This document shows positions 63,893 to 64,000 of a stretch of DNA of 64,000 nucleotides, in pieces. The position numbers were made by a program, and so were the translations under genes. A model generated the notes under the pieces. That model did no database searches. It was not told the DNA's origin and saw only the letters and a list, made by a program, of their open reading frames with translations. The DNA is from Promethearchaeota archaeon (GTDB lineage Archaea; Asgardarchaeota; Lokiarchaeia; Sigyniarchaeales; SOKP01), in NCBI GenBank assembly GCA_016839705.1, contig JAEOTR010000019.1, forward strand, positions 60,285-124,284. Direction: 5' to 3'. Numbering within the stretch: the first letter of the stretch is position 1; the number at the start of each line of letters is the position of its first letter.

Positions 63893-64000
63893 GTGGTCCT
63901 AGTGAAACAGCTAAAGAAATGCAGGCAACTATTGATTATTGTCGTACAGCAAAATTAGATGTTGCCAAGCCATTTCCATTTCGATTTGCTTATGGATCAG
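63862..64000 (+). pseudogene. radical-SAM-like protein fragment without N-terminus (cut by window edge)
   Basis: In a frame shifted from the nuclease, sequence from about 63862 reads TRIIATFIIGGPSETAKEMQ then ATIDYCRTAKLDVAKPF, to the window end. This matches the middle of radical SAM enzymes of the B12-binding type (GxPxET followed by TIxYA). There is no start or N-terminal CxxxCxxC region upstream: the frame meets a TGA at 63826-63828. So the fragment is truncated, or is a downstream exon of an interrupted gene. Confidence 0.55.

Noticed and set aside
1..64000. CRISPR arrays or insertion-sequence transposases
   Set aside because: No spaced direct repeats of CRISPR type and no transposase motif were seen; the only mobile-type gene is the GIY-YIG nuclease.

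Overview
The window is a strongly AT-rich archaeal chromosome segment, dense with short-spaced genes on both strands. The informational genes are archaeal: GluRS, ThrRS with an archaeal editing domain, AspRS, TruD, Pth2, Alba, eL38, eL40 and a thermosome. CTP-dependent riboflavin kinase with RibL-type FAD synthase and an archaeal-type phospholipid synthase also point to Archaea. A Ras/Rab-like small GTPase, longin/roadblock-like proteins, a JAMM/MPN+ isopeptidase with a long helical tail, a translin-family protein, eL38 and a possible BRO1-like protein together suggest an Asgard archaeon, probably Lokiarchaeia-like. That lineage call is inference from gene content and has not been tested by phylogeny.

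Layout. 0-7.6 kb: end of a membrane protein, aldo/keto reductase, MtxX-like protein, CPBP protease, a large zinc-ribbon protein and GluRS. 7.9-8.1 kb: tRNA-Arg(GCG) with a 26-nt intron in the variable loop. 8-21 kb: two HAD hydrolases, a sugar nucleotidyltransferase, amidase, aldehyde dehydrogenase, an epimerase, a heterodimeric ABC exporter, a methyltransferase and a 7TM protein. 21.6-25.7 kb: acyl-CoA synthetase alpha-type protein with no normal start codon, membrane/zinc-ribbon protein, nucleotidyltransferase and a longin-like protein. 25.8-28 kb: a CheR-coiled coil-CheD reading frame interrupted by one in-frame TGA, with no other chemotaxis genes in view. 28-35.3 kb: GHMP kinase, phospholipid synthase, ribK-ribL, translin, thrS-HAD, small GTPase. 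35.5-41 kb: two paralogous membrane acyltransferases flanking a GT87-like glycosyltransferase, then a membrane-anchored winged-helix regulator with a partner. 41-47.4 kb: ATP-grasp ligase (MfnD-like), possible BRO1-like protein, a NifU-like operon, prs and a frameshifted kinase. 47.5-51 kb: JAMM protein, Alba with an Asn/Arg-rich insert, tiny zinc ribbon, VTT protein, cyclophilin-like protein. 51-59.6 kb: nucleotidyltransferase and methionine aminopeptidase, AspRS, orphan DNA methyltransferase, TruD/Pth2 operon, longin-like protein, eL38. 59.7-64 kb: eL40, a small conserved-looking protein, thermosome, a GIY-YIG nuclease with three exact 243-nt repeats, and a radical-SAM-like fragment lacking its N-terminus.

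The most unusual items are the CheR/CheD fusion (with its stop codon and a CheD domain lacking the catalytic cysteine), the non-canonical tRNA intron, the GIY-YIG repeat gene that abuts a truncated radical-SAM frame, and the longin-like genes. Three genes look damaged (in-frame TGA, A-tract frameshift, missing start codon). These could be real decay or sequencing error, and the sequence alone does not decide.
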